From NCBI RefSeq assembly GCF_964031245.1, contig NZ_OZ035017.1, positions 1,085,402 through 1,149,401 of the forward strand: 64,000 bases of DNA, in the 5' to 3' direction. The position numbers and the translations under genes are program-made. Source of the DNA: Rickettsiella endosymbiont of Miltochrista miniata. GTDB taxonomy: Bacteria; Pseudomonadota; Gammaproteobacteria; Diplorickettsiales; Diplorickettsiaceae. Position 1 is the first letter of the stretch; every line of letters starts with the position of its first letter. Shown piece after piece: positions 35,508-44,644 of the stretch. The notes beneath the pieces were generated by a model, which did not search any database, had not been told where the DNA came from, and was given only the letters and a program-made list of their open reading frames with translations.

Positions 35508-35601
35508 ATTTAGCAATAAAAAAGCAGCTTTTCTCAAAATTGGGTATTGTACATCGAATCAGTGATTACGCAACTGCAGTCGCTCATTAACAAGGTTTAT
35601 T

Positions 35602-35684
35602 CGTCATTGCGAGCGCGTAGCGCGCGGCAATCTATGAAACCCTATGCTGGATGGCCACGCTCATTACATTCGCTCGCCATGACG
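35602..35684 (-). repeat. Palindromic intergenic repeat, copy 7
   Basis: Starts CGTCATTGCGAGCGCG and ends GCTCGCCATGACG, with about 10 extra bases in the centre (ATGAAACCCTATGCTGG). Between divergent genes. Confidence 0.85.
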
Positions 35685-35765
35685 ATAATTTTTTATCTAT
35701 AGTTTAGCGTAAGTCAGAGGATTTTATTCTATACTACAGCTATTTACTTTTACTAGGCTGGGATT

Positions 35766-36887
35766 ATGCTCACGATTAGCAAACAGCGCCGACGATTTTC
35801 GTTACGAAACATACAACAATTCTTTCGTGTCGATAAACCCCTGTTAATCGGTTTACTCAGTCTAGTCTGTATAGGTTTAATTATACTTTATAGTGCAAGC
35901 AATCAAAGCTTAGTCATTATTAGTAAACAAGCGTTGCGGATGTTGATTGCTTTTTTGGTCATGCTGATGCTTGCGCAAATTTCACCTTCAGTTTATCGTG
36001 CCTGGGCGCCTTGGATATTTATTTTTAGTTTTACGTTGCTACTTGCGGTATTAATTTTAGGCGTGGTCGGTAAAGGTGCTCAGCGCTGGTTGAATTTGGG
36101 ACTATTAAAATTCCAACCTTCTGAACTGATGAAATTGTCAGTGCCAATGATGTTAGCCTGGTATTTACATGACAAATCATTACCGCCTTCCTTGTTTAAT
36201 TTATTCATCGCGTTGGTTATAGTCGCTGTACCGACGTTATTAGTGATTAAACAACCGGATTTAGGCACTGCCTTATTAATTGTTGCTTCGGGTATGAGTG
36301 TTATTTTATTAGCCGGCGTGAGTGGCCGTTGGTTACTACTCGGTGGCCTATGCATGCTCGTCATCGCGCCAGTAGGTTGGCATTTTATGCACGACTATCA
36401 GAAATTACGTGTACTGACCTTCTTAAATCCAGAAAGAGATCCGCTCGGCGCCGGTTATCATATCATTCAATCCAAAATTGCTATTGGTGCCGGTGGACTT
36501 TTTGGTAAAGGTTGGTTACATGGCACGCAATCGCATTTACAATTTCTTCCTGAACATACCACGGATTTTATTTTTGCTGTTTGCGGTGAAGAGTTTGGCC
36601 TACTGGGTGGTATCGTGCTATTAAGTCTTTATCTATGGATCGCTGCACGCGGTCTTTATATCAGCATGAAAGCACAAGACACTTTTTCACGTCTACTCGG
36701 CGGAGGATTAAGTTTAAGTTTTTTTATCGCCGCTTTTGTTAACATTGGTATGGTGAGCGGATTATTACCCGTAGTGGGTATACCATTACCTTTGATCAGT
36801 TACGGTGGAACCTCATTAATTACTTTAATCGCGGGTTTTGGTATTCTAATGTCTATCCAAACACATAGAAAACTAGTCGGTAACTAA
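35766..36887 (+). CDS. rodA: Rod-shape peptidoglycan glycosyltransferase RodA
   Basis: SEDS-family membrane glycosyltransferase for lateral wall growth, 373 residues, about ten helices. Seen: LIILYSASNQSL, GAQRWLNLGLLKFQPSELMK (the Glu-Leu-Met-Lys region), VIKQPDLGTALLI with the catalytic-type Asp, FLNPERDPLGAGYHIIQSKI, GWLHGTQSHLQFLPEHTTDF, and the C-terminal GIPLPLISYGGTSLI. First gene of a rodA-mltB-rlpA unit, a common arrangement in gammaproteobacteria; pbp2 is not directly upstream here. Confidence 0.96.
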   Translation: MLTISKQRRRFSLRNIQQFFRVDKPLLIGLLSLVCIGLIILYSASNQSLVIISKQALRMLIAFLVMLMLAQISPSVYRAWAPWIFIFSFTLLLAVLILGVVGKGAQRWLNLGLLKFQPSELMKLSVPMMLAWYLHDKSLPPSLFNLFIALVIVAVPTLLVIKQPDLGTALLIVASGMSVILLAGVSGRWLLLGGLCMLVIAPVGWHFMHDYQKLRVLTFLNPERDPLGAGYHIIQSKIAIGAGGLFGKGWLHGTQSHLQFLPEHTTDFIFAVCGEEFGLLGGIVLLSLYLWIAARGLYISMKAQDTFSRLLGGGLSLSFFIAAFVNIGMVSGLLPVVGIPLPLISYGGTSLITLIAGFGILMSIQTHRKLVGN

Positions 36888-36898
36888 GGAAAGCAATT

Positions 36899-37915
36899 AT
36901 GATGAAGAACAAAAGCTCGCGTAGCGTCTTACGCGCATTGCTGTTATTAATTACACTTTGTCTGACCTCTTGCACCGCCTATGCGAATAAACCCGAAGTA
37001 CGATTATTTATTGATAGGATGGTAGAAAAATACCATTTTGACCGTAAACAACTGCAGCAACTTTTCAATACGGTTAAATCGAACCGCTCGATTATTAGTT
37101 CTTTTATTACACCTAAGGAACGTTTAACCTGGTCAGAATATCGGCCTATTTTTGTCACTAACAAACGCGCGCAGCTTGGTGTAAAGTTTTGGGATGCGCA
37201 CGCTAAAACATTAGCTGAAGCAGAAAAACGTTATGGCGTTCCAAGCTCGATCATCGTGGCTATTTTAGGTGTCGAGACCCGCTATGGTGAGATCACCGGT
37301 AAATATCGTGTCATTGATTCCTTGAGCACCTTAAGTTTCAATCACGCACGGCGATCGGATTTTTTTAAACAGGAACTGGAACAATTTTTGCTACTCAGTC
37401 GAGAAAATCCCGCTATAAATCCAAAAACCACTAAAGGTTCCTATGCTGGAGCTATCGGAAAAGTACAGTTTATGCCTAGCAATTACCGTCATCTTTCAGT
37501 AGACGCAACGCATAAGGGTTATAGTGATCTTATCAATAACTCCGATGACGCTATTCTCAGTATTGCCAATTATTTACATACCTTTGGCTGGGCTAAATCG
37601 GGTCCAGTGGCCATACCCGCAAGTTTTTCGCCCCAAGCATTATTACATTTACCTAAATCGCAAGAGAATTTCACTGTTAAAGATTTTGAAAAATACCGTA
37701 TCATTCCTAAAAAGCAAGTATCTCCGCAACTCAAAACCTTCCTGATTGAACTACCACTCAAACATGGCAATGAATACTGGCTAGGATTTAATGACTTCCA
37801 AACCATTAAACACTATAATTCCAGCTCATTGTATGCAATGGCAGTTTTTCAATTAAGTGAATTAATCCATCATCTTCACCAACAAGAGCACCTACCCCAT
37901 GTCAATAAAAAATAA
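36899..37915 (+). CDS. mltB: Membrane-bound lytic murein transglycosylase B
   Basis: Lipoprotein transglycosylase that cleaves glycan strands to 1,6-anhydro products. Signal peptide with lipobox LTSC at about residue 25, then VPSSIIVAILGVETRYGEIT with the catalytic Glu, RVIDSLSTLSFNHARRSDFF, SYAGAIGKVQFMPSNYRHL, ANYLHTFGWAKSGPVAIPA and a C-terminal NSSSLYAMAVFQLSELI. 338 residues, 11 bp after rodA and overlapping rlpA by 17 bp. Confidence 0.95.
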   Translation: MMKNKSSRSVLRALLLLITLCLTSCTAYANKPEVRLFIDRMVEKYHFDRKQLQQLFNTVKSNRSIISSFITPKERLTWSEYRPIFVTNKRAQLGVKFWDAHAKTLAEAEKRYGVPSSIIVAILGVETRYGEITGKYRVIDSLSTLSFNHARRSDFFKQELEQFLLLSRENPAINPKTTKGSYAGAIGKVQFMPSNYRHLSVDATHKGYSDLINNSDDAILSIANYLHTFGWAKSGPVAIPASFSPQALLHLPKSQENFTVKDFEKYRIIPKKQVSPQLKTFLIELPLKHGNEYWLGFNDFQTIKHYNSSSLYAMAVFQLSELIHHLHQQEHLPHVNKK

Positions 37916-38774
37916 TGCTGAGCAAGGAAGCTTATTTTTTAGAATTATTTTTGGATTTACTTTATGCCTACTTATCCTCAGTCTAGGAGCCTGTTCCTCT
38001 TCCAGTAGTAATTATCGTTACCCTCTACGGCACGATAAAGCACCCTGTTTTAGAATTAATGCGAATCGGATTCCTAATGCCGTACCTAAAGCAGAACCTT
38101 TAAGTAAACGCGGTAATCCCAAATCGTATGTGATTTTTGGCCGTCGTTACTATGTCATGAAAAGCGCTAAGGGATATCATGCTCGAGGCATTGCCTCATG
38201 GTATGGTATGAAATTTCATGATTTTCAAACCTCTAATGGTGAAATTTATAATGTGGCTGGCATGACTGCCGCACATAAAACGCTTCCACTCCCTACTTAT
38301 TTACAAGTAACCAATTTACGTAATGGAAAAAAAATTATCGTTAAAGTCAATGACAGAGGTCCTTTTGTTAACAATCGTTTGATCGATCTCTCTTATGCCG
38401 CTGCAAAAAAATTGGATATGACCGGCACTGGCACAGCACCGGTTTCTGTGGTCGCCATTACACCAGGCATTACACGTCTCGCTTCCAATAATACTTCCAT
38501 ACGCAGAGAAAGCTATGACGGTTATCAGCCAACCAAAAAACAGGCCCCATATATTCAATTAGGATTGTTTAAACAACGTGCGCCTGCACAAAAACTCGCT
38601 TTATTAGTTAAACAATGGACTCGATCGCCTGTCAATGTAAAAACAACCTCCATTCATAAACGCTATTATTATCAAGTAGTCATTGGACCTTTACCCAATA
38701 GCAAGAGTTCGCAACAACTCACGCATAAGCTGCAACTTGCTGGGTTAAGTCATCGCTGTGCGTATAAAAGCTGA
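37899..38774 (+). CDS. rlpA: Septal ring lytic transglycosylase RlpA
   Basis: Lipoprotein with lipobox LGAC near residue 33, a double-psi beta-barrel domain (RGIASWYGMKFHDFQTSNGE, then YNVAGMTAAHKTLPLPTYL, KVNDRGPFVNNRLIDLSYAA) holding the expected Glu and Asp, and a C-terminal SPOR domain (YIQLGLFKQRAPAQKLALLV to YYQVVIGPLPNS). SPOR binds denuded glycan at septa. 291 residues. Third gene of the rodA-mltB-rlpA unit. Confidence 0.94.
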   Translation: MSIKNNAEQGSLFFRIIFGFTLCLLILSLGACSSSSSNYRYPLRHDKAPCFRINANRIPNAVPKAEPLSKRGNPKSYVIFGRRYYVMKSAKGYHARGIASWYGMKFHDFQTSNGEIYNVAGMTAAHKTLPLPTYLQVTNLRNGKKIIVKVNDRGPFVNNRLIDLSYAAAKKLDMTGTGTAPVSVVAITPGITRLASNNTSIRRESYDGYQPTKKQAPYIQLGLFKQRAPAQKLALLVKQWTRSPVNVKTTSIHKRYYYQVVIGPLPNSKSSQQLTHKLQLAGLSHRCAYKS

Positions 38775-38782
38775 TTTTTTAT

Positions 38783-40243
38783 ATGTCATTTAAAAAAATC
38801 TCTCATTCGCTAATTTTACTAAGTGGAATCATTCTACTTGCGATAATATTACTCCTTAATTTTGTTTACCCGCTGACGCTAGGAAAAACTAATATTCTGT
38901 ATAGTGACTTTGGAAAATTTTATCACTCACAGCAAATGTTTATCCAAGGGAAAAATATCTATACACCGATTTACTTTGTAAAAAATAAACTAGATTCCTC
39001 TTCGCACACTAAGCCAACTAAACCGACACACTCCAAAGTCTTTAAATTAGGTGGCAATTTAAATCCGCCTTTTTTTACACTGATAAGCTTTCCATTAGCC
39101 TATCTTAGTTATCCGCATGCATTATTGTTGTGGACTTTTCTTTCGCTAATAGCCGGAGCATTAGGAATTTTATTAATACAACAAAAACTGGATCGACGGA
39201 CTTTTTCAGCATCCTGTGCAGTGTTGTTGTTAATTGCCTTATTCAGTTATTTTCCTAGCTTTGTAACCTTACAATTTGGTCAAGTCAGCTTATTATTGCT
39301 CCCTTTGCTGGTATTAGGATGGCGTGCGGCACGTGATGAAAAAACGATACACGCGGCGATTTTTTTGGGGATAGCGACGAGTTTAAAACCTTTTATCGGT
39401 TTATTTTTATTTTATTTTCTTATGCGCAAAGAATGGCGTGGCTTATGCGCATTTTTTGCAACGCTTCTCAGTTGTGCCTTGATCGCTGCCTTGTTTTTAG
39501 GTCTAGATAGCTACGCTGACTATTATCAGGCCTGTCAACAAATAAAATGGGCTGCTTCAAGTTGGAATGTCTCAATTTATGGCTTTTTGTTACGTTTATT
39601 AGGCGGCATAGAAAGTAATGTCGCTGTGTTACCGGTTCCTGGACTCATTACCTATGTTTATCCATTCCTTGCTGGAGTTTTTTTTCTAGCCATTATTCGA
39701 TTTTTGCGGCCCGCGGTTAATATGCTAGCGGAACAAAAAGTGGATCTTGATTTCTCAATCATTATCCTAGGCATGATATTATTATCCCCTTTAGGCTGGA
39801 TATATTATTTTCCTTTTCTCAGTATTCCGATATTAATTTTATGGCAATTGGCAAAGAAAGGGGTTTATCCTATCACCTTGCCGATATTTTTAATGGCTTG
39901 CATTTTTTTCAGTAATATTCCCATCAGTTTATTTGATAGTGATCAAATCACGACAGCGAATATGCTGCGCGTATTTTTTAGCTCCTCGCTCTATTTTTTA
40001 GTCCTGATTGGCTTAACCAGCTTCATATTTTGGCTGCGCTATCGTTTAGCACGGGGTTTTGAATTATACTCACAACATAAGAGTGTACATTATGAAAGAA
40101 TGCCTCCAGCCCTATTATTACTAATCGGCATCGTGATATTTTTACCCTCTTACAAAGGCATTAGCAAAGCCACGAATATTTGGATACTTCACAGTGCACA
40201 TTATAGTCAGCAATACTTAGTGGTTGCTCATCATCAGGATTAA
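38783..40243 (+). CDS. GT87/DUF2029-type membrane glycosyltransferase
   Basis: 486 residues with about ten membrane helices. Signature features of GT-C enzymes of the DUF2029 group: an acidic first loop (ILYSDFGKFYHSQQM), LGGNLNPPFFTLISFPLAYL, FVTLQFGQVSLLLLPLLVLG and GIATSLKPFIGLFLFYFLM. These enzymes use polyprenyl-phosphate sugars to decorate lipids or cell-wall glycans on the outer face of the inner membrane. It starts 8 bp after rlpA, so it probably belongs to the same transcript. The actual sugar and acceptor cannot be told. Confidence 0.82.
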   Translation: MSFKKISHSLILLSGIILLAIILLLNFVYPLTLGKTNILYSDFGKFYHSQQMFIQGKNIYTPIYFVKNKLDSSSHTKPTKPTHSKVFKLGGNLNPPFFTLISFPLAYLSYPHALLLWTFLSLIAGALGILLIQQKLDRRTFSASCAVLLLIALFSYFPSFVTLQFGQVSLLLLPLLVLGWRAARDEKTIHAAIFLGIATSLKPFIGLFLFYFLMRKEWRGLCAFFATLLSCALIAALFLGLDSYADYYQACQQIKWAASSWNVSIYGFLLRLLGGIESNVAVLPVPGLITYVYPFLAGVFFLAIIRFLRPAVNMLAEQKVDLDFSIIILGMILLSPLGWIYYFPFLSIPILILWQLAKKGVYPITLPIFLMACIFFSNIPISLFDSDQITTANMLRVFFSSSLYFLVLIGLTSFIFWLRYRLARGFELYSQHKSVHYERMPPALLLLIGIVIFLPSYKGISKATNIWILHSAHYSQQYLVVAHHQD

Positions 40244-40246
40244 ATT

Positions 40247-41026
40247 ATGTTGATCTACCCTACGATGAACCCGATTGCATTTAGCCTAGGACCACTCAAA
40301 GTTCATTGGTACGGCCTCATGTATGCAGTTGGATTTATAGGTGCCTGGTTACTCGCTATCTATCGTGCTAAAAAACCAAATAGTGGTTGGACTGTTGACG
40401 AAGTCAGTGATCTGCTGTTTTACACGGCACTCGGTGTTATTTTAGGCGGCCGTGTCGGTTACATGCTGTTTTATGATTTAGGCAACTTCCTAAGCCATCC
40501 TTGGATTATTTTTCAAGTTTGGCAAGGCGGCATGTCATTTCATGGAGGTCTGTTAGGTGTTTTAGTCGCTTTCTATTTATTTAGTCGAAAAATCGGAAAA
40601 CATTTTTTTGATATTACCGATTTTGCTGCTCCTCTAGTACCAGTAGGGCTCGCCGCCGGTCGGGTTGGTAATTTTATCAATGGAGAATTATGGGGCCGAA
40701 TCGCCGATGTGCCTTGGGCCATGGTCTTTCCACGTGCCGGAGGCCTACCAAGACATCCTTCGCAACTTTATGAGTTCCTTTTTGAGGGAGTCATACTATT
40801 CGTTATTCTCTGGATTTATTCGAGTAAAAAAAGACCACGCACGGCCGTTTCAGCTTGGTTTGCCATTTTATATGGTATTTTCCGTTTTGTGCTCGAATTT
40901 TTCCGCCAACCGGATGCACAATTAGGCTTCATTGCATGGAGTTGGTTAACAATGGGCCAACTACTTTCTATTCCGATGATCCTGTTTGGTATGTTTTTAT
41001 TGGTCAAACTACATAAAACGAATTAA
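40247..41026 (+). CDS. lgt: Prolipoprotein diacylglyceryl transferase
   Basis: Inner-membrane enzyme that adds diacylglycerol to the lipobox cysteine of prolipoproteins. Diagnostic: [17 protein letters not shown] with the conserved His, [45 protein letters not shown] (the family signature) and [19 protein letters not shown]. 259 residues, complete. Follows the GT87 gene by 3 bp. The neighbouring mltB and rlpA products are Lgt substrates. Confidence 0.95.
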   Translation: MLIYPTMNPIAFSLGPLKVHWYGLMYAVGFIGAWLLAIYRAKKPNSGWTVDEVSDLLFYTALGVILGGRVGYMLFYDLGNFLSHPWIIFQVWQGGMSFHGGLLGVLVAFYLFSRKIGKHFFDITDFAAPLVPVGLAAGRVGNFINGELWGRIADVPWAMVFPRAGGLPRHPSQLYEFLFEGVILFVILWIYSSKKRPRTAVSAWFAILYGIFRFVLEFFRQPDAQLGFIAWSWLTMGQLLSIPMILFGMFLLVKLHKTN

Positions 41027-41070
41027 GCACGTAAAATATTGGTTGTCATTGCGAGCATGTAAAATATTAC

Positions 41071-41142
41071 CGTCGTTGCGAGCACCGTAGATGCGTGGCA
41101 ATCTTTGGATGGCCACGCTCATTACATTCGCTCGCCATGACG
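41071..41142 (-). repeat. Palindromic intergenic repeat, copy 8, with an extra end unit
   Basis: CGTCGTTGCGAGC to GCTCGCCATGACG, preceded at 41043 by a lone end unit (TTGTCATTGCGAGCATG) 28 bp upstream. Open frames crossing this and the next copy are not genes. Confidence 0.85.
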
Positions 41143-41154
41143 TTGGTTTCTATT

Positions 41155-41238
41155 CGTCATTGCGAGCGCCGAAGGCGCGCGGCAATCTATATAAGAAGCA
41201 ATGGATGGCCACGCTCATTACATTCGCTCGCCATGACG
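41155..41238 (-). repeat. Palindromic intergenic repeat, copy 9
   Basis: CGTCATTGCGAGCGCC to GCTCGCCATGACG, 12 bp after copy 8 in the same orientation, with an insert ATATAAGAAGCA in the centre at the place where copy 7 also has extra bases. Confidence 0.88.
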
Positions 41239-41350
41239 CTGTTTTTTTTATATTCACTTCCATTCGCTTTAGTCGCTTTAGGATTTCAATACTTTGCATC
41301 TTCAACCACGAGCGGTATAGTAGAAATTTTTACCAAATTGTAAATATTCC

Positions 41351-42754
41351 ATGTCCGTAGTTCATTATTACAAAACTTTTTTTTCTGAAAGCAAAATTCT
41401 ATTAGTTTTAGCCATTCCGCTGATTATCAGCGGCGTTATTGAAACGTCAGTTGGTTTTTTTTCAAATATATTTCTTGCGCATCTTGGAGCAACCAGTCTG
41501 GCCGCCGGAGCCTTAGTAAACTGGGTGTTTATGACATTAATGGTGATTATTTGGGGAACACTTTCAGCAATTACCACCTTAGTAGCCCGTTATTACGGCG
41601 CAAAAAAAAATGATGAGATATCCTATGTACTTTACGCAGGCCTATTACTGGCTAGCGTATTAATGTTGCCGGCCATGCTATTATTATGGAATCTTTCACC
41701 GATATTTTTATTTTTTGGCCAAGCCCCTGCCGCAGTTAAATTGGCGCAATTTTATCTGCATGGACTTACTTGGGCGATTATTCCTGATTTTATTATTACC
41801 GTATTATTACAATTCGTGGCAGGTTTAGGTCGAACCAGAACCAATTTAACGTTTAGTTTGCTCTTTGTTCCGCTGAGTATTTTTTTCAACTATAGTTTAA
41901 TGTTTGGAAAATTCGGCTTTCCTAATTTAGGCATTGCTGGAATTGGTTGGGGTGCTGCACTAACTTTTTGGATTATCACACTAGGGTTTAGTGTATATTT
42001 TTGTTTAAGTAAAAGTTATCGAATTTATTTTAAATTTCCGCGCTGGAAAAAAATAGTGCCGCAATTGCATGAGATTTTTCAAGTCGGCTTGCCATTAGGT
42101 TTAACCTTTTTTTTCGAAATTGGTTTCTTTCTAGCCATGAGCATACTGATGGGCCGCATTAGTGCGGATACGCTGAGTGCTAATCAGATTGCGTTACAAT
42201 TTTTTTGGCTATTTTCGATAGTGACATTTGCACTCGCTCAGGGGATCACCATACGCGTAGGCCATAGTGTTGGACGGAATAATAAAAAAGCCGTCAATGA
42301 GGCAACTTCCGTGGGTGTTTTTTATTCGACTATTTTTATGCTATTGGTTGCAATCGTTTATTGGGAATTTCCAGAAAAACTCATTGCTATCGACTTTAAT
42401 TTGCATGATGCAAACAATGCTAGCATTGTGCGTCTAGCAAAAGAATTTTTAGCCTTAACCGCGTTGGTACAACTCTTTGAAGCACCTCGCTTTGCCCTAT
42501 TTGGTGCATTACGCGGTTTAAAAGATACTCGATTTACTTTGTTTACTTCAGTTTTGGTTTTTTGGATCGTTGCTTTACCCTTAGGCGCTATCGCGTTATC
42601 TTATGGCTTTGCCGGCTACGGTATTTGGTGGGCAACCATCTTAGCTGAAATCATCGGTATATTTTTATTGGTATGGCAATATCGTCGTAAAGTAAAAGAA
42701 TATCTTTTTGAACCTAGCAATCTAACCAGTAACATTAAGAAAACGGCAGGTTAA
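41351..42754 (+). CDS. MATE family multidrug/sodium antiporter
   Basis: 467 residues with twelve hydrophobic segments in two homologous halves: LVLAIPLIISGVIETSVGFF and VGLPLGLTFFFEIGFFLAMS start the two halves. Other MATE features are AHLGATSLAAGALVNWV, FVAGLGRTRTNL, ANQIALQFFWL and GHSVGRNNKKAVNEAT. Likely an inner-membrane exporter driven by Na+ or H+. Substrate unknown. Followed by gpmI after 4 bp. Confidence 0.9.
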   Translation: MSVVHYYKTFFSESKILLVLAIPLIISGVIETSVGFFSNIFLAHLGATSLAAGALVNWVFMTLMVIIWGTLSAITTLVARYYGAKKNDEISYVLYAGLLLASVLMLPAMLLLWNLSPIFLFFGQAPAAVKLAQFYLHGLTWAIIPDFIITVLLQFVAGLGRTRTNLTFSLLFVPLSIFFNYSLMFGKFGFPNLGIAGIGWGAALTFWIITLGFSVYFCLSKSYRIYFKFPRWKKIVPQLHEIFQVGLPLGLTFFFEIGFFLAMSILMGRISADTLSANQIALQFFWLFSIVTFALAQGITIRVGHSVGRNNKKAVNEATSVGVFYSTIFMLLVAIVYWEFPEKLIAIDFNLHDANNASIVRLAKEFLALTALVQLFEAPRFALFGALRGLKDTRFTLFTSVLVFWIVALPLGAIALSYGFAGYGIWWATILAEIIGIFLLVWQYRRKVKEYLFEPSNLTSNIKKTAG

Positions 42755-42758
42755 AATT

Positions 42759-44312
42759 ATGTCGAAACAAAATCCACGTCCTATTTTGTTACTCATATTG
42801 GATGGCTGGGGTCATCGAATAGGAAAAGAACACAATGCCATTGCTATGGCGAATACACCGCATTGGGATCAGCTGATGCAGACCTGCCCACACACACTAC
42901 TGGATGCATCCGGTTTAGCGGTAGGATTACCCACCGGTCAAATGGGTAATTCAGAAGTCGGTCATCTCACCATGGGCGCCGGCCGTGTTCTTTATCAAGA
43001 TTTAAGCCGTATTAATAAAGACATAGAAACGGGAGAATTTTTTAAAAATCCTTGTTTGCTCGCCGGATTTAAAAAAATCAAAGCCAGTCAAAAATCAGTC
43101 CATATTCTAGGACTTTTATCGCCTGGCGGGATACATAGTCATGAACAACATTGGTATGCCTTGCTTGAATTTGCTGCTCAGCAAGGAATTCAAGATTGTT
43201 ATTTACATCCTTTTCTCGATGGTCGTGATACACCACCGAAAAGTGCGACAAACTACCTTGAAAATCTAGAAAAAAAATGTAGCCAACTAGGTCTTGGAAA
43301 AATCGTCAGTCTCATCGGTCGTTATTACGCGATGGATAGAGATAAACGTTGGGACCGTACACAAGCAGCGTATGATTGTTTAAGCTTAGGTGAAGCTCGT
43401 TACCACGCCGTCACCGCTTTACAAGGTTTGCAATTGGCCTATGATCGAGGTGAAAGCGATGAATTCGTTACTCCCACTACCATACACGATGTAAATAAAC
43501 CAGCGGTAAAAATTCAAGATGGCGATCTGGTTATTTTTATGAATTTTCGTGCTGATCGCGCACGTCAATTGAGCCATGCTTTTCTTGATACGCAGTTTTC
43601 TGGTTTTGCTCGACACACACAGGCCCATTTAGCTGGGTTTATCTCCTTAACGGAATATGCAAGCGACATTCCCAGTCAAATTGCTTTTCCACAACAAACT
43701 TTACGTAATGGTTTAGGTGAATATCTAGCCCAACACCACTTGACACAATTACGCATTGCAGAAACTGAAAAATATGCGCATGTTACCTTCTTTTTTAATG
43801 GTGGTAATGAAGTTCCTGCGAAAAATGAAACGCGCGTTTTAATCCCTTCAAAGAAAGTCAGTACCTATGATCTTACTCCTAATATGAGTGCTATCGAAAT
43901 TACCGACCATCTCTTAACAGATATTAAAGAAAAAAAATACGATGTTATTATTTGTAACTTTGCTAATCCTGATATGCTCGGTCATACGGGAAATTTAGCC
44001 GCAACTTTACTTGGTATTAGCTGTATCGATGACTGTATTGGAAAAATCAGCGCTTGCTTACGAGAATTTGGTGGTGAAGCCATCATTACTGCCGATCATG
44101 GCAATGCTGAATGTATGTTTGATGAAAAAACCCAACAAGCTCATACCGCGCATACCAATGAGCCCGTCCCATTTATCTATATCGGCCGCTCTGCGAAAAT
44201 AAATCCAGTCAAACACGCTAGCTTGGCTGATATCGCCCCTACTCTTTTAAGCCTATTAAATTTACCTAAACCCAAAGAAATGACCGGTCAAAGCTTACTC
44301 ACACTAGAATAA
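42759..44312 (+). CDS. gpmI: 2,3-bisphosphoglycerate-independent phosphoglycerate mutase
   Basis: Dimetal (Mn2+) enzyme interconverting 3- and 2-phosphoglycerate. 517 residues. Motifs: LLILDGWGHR (metal Asp), PTGQMGNSEVGHLTMGAGRV with the phosphorylated Ser, FLDGRDTPPKSA, IGRYYAMDRDKRWDRT, MNFRADRARQL, NPDMLGHTG and ITADHGNAE (metal ligands). No gap or broken motif. It probably shares a transcript with the MATE gene. Confidence 0.97.
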   Translation: MSKQNPRPILLLILDGWGHRIGKEHNAIAMANTPHWDQLMQTCPHTLLDASGLAVGLPTGQMGNSEVGHLTMGAGRVLYQDLSRINKDIETGEFFKNPCLLAGFKKIKASQKSVHILGLLSPGGIHSHEQHWYALLEFAAQQGIQDCYLHPFLDGRDTPPKSATNYLENLEKKCSQLGLGKIVSLIGRYYAMDRDKRWDRTQAAYDCLSLGEARYHAVTALQGLQLAYDRGESDEFVTPTTIHDVNKPAVKIQDGDLVIFMNFRADRARQLSHAFLDTQFSGFARHTQAHLAGFISLTEYASDIPSQIAFPQQTLRNGLGEYLAQHHLTQLRIAETEKYAHVTFFFNGGNEVPAKNETRVLIPSKKVSTYDLTPNMSAIEITDHLLTDIKEKKYDVIICNFANPDMLGHTGNLAATLLGISCIDDCIGKISACLREFGGEAIITADHGNAECMFDEKTQQAHTAHTNEPVPFIYIGRSAKINPVKHASLADIAPTLLSLLNLPKPKEMTGQSLLTLE

Positions 44313-44432
44313 CTTAAGTCTCACCCCTGCGTTTATTGGTCAATAAATTAGCATTTTTCTGTGCCTCACCTCGCAAATTCATCAAAGTGAATTACACTAT
44401 AAAGAGTAGTAAAAAATAGTATAAAAAAACAC

Positions 44433-44570
44433 CGTCATGGCGAGCGAATGTAATGAGCGTGGCCATCCACAATTTCGGTTTCCTAGATTGCCGCGCGCTC
44501 CGCGCTCGCAATGACGAGTAAAAACTAAGCACTCGCAATGACGAGTAAAAACTAAGCGCTCGCAATGACG
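44433..44570 (+). repeat. Palindromic intergenic repeat, copy 10, with two tandem extra end units
   Basis: Full copy 44433-44515 (CGTCATGGCGAGCG to GCTCGCAATGACG), then two further units of 27 bp (AGTAAAAACTAAGC plus CTCGCAATGACG), the same ladder behaviour as at 19.2 kb but on the other end of the element. Confidence 0.86.
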
Positions 44571-44644
44571 ACGTATGTCGTTATCCTCATGACGCGAACC
44601 ATAGCTTTTGTGCAGACAAATATTAAATAAAAGGATAAGCCAAT

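Noticed and set aside
41091-41360. Overlapping open frames between lgt and the MATE gene
   Set aside because: They run through two palindromic repeat copies and contain the same duplicated peptide (RSLHSLAMT) that comes from translating the repeat. No ribosome site.
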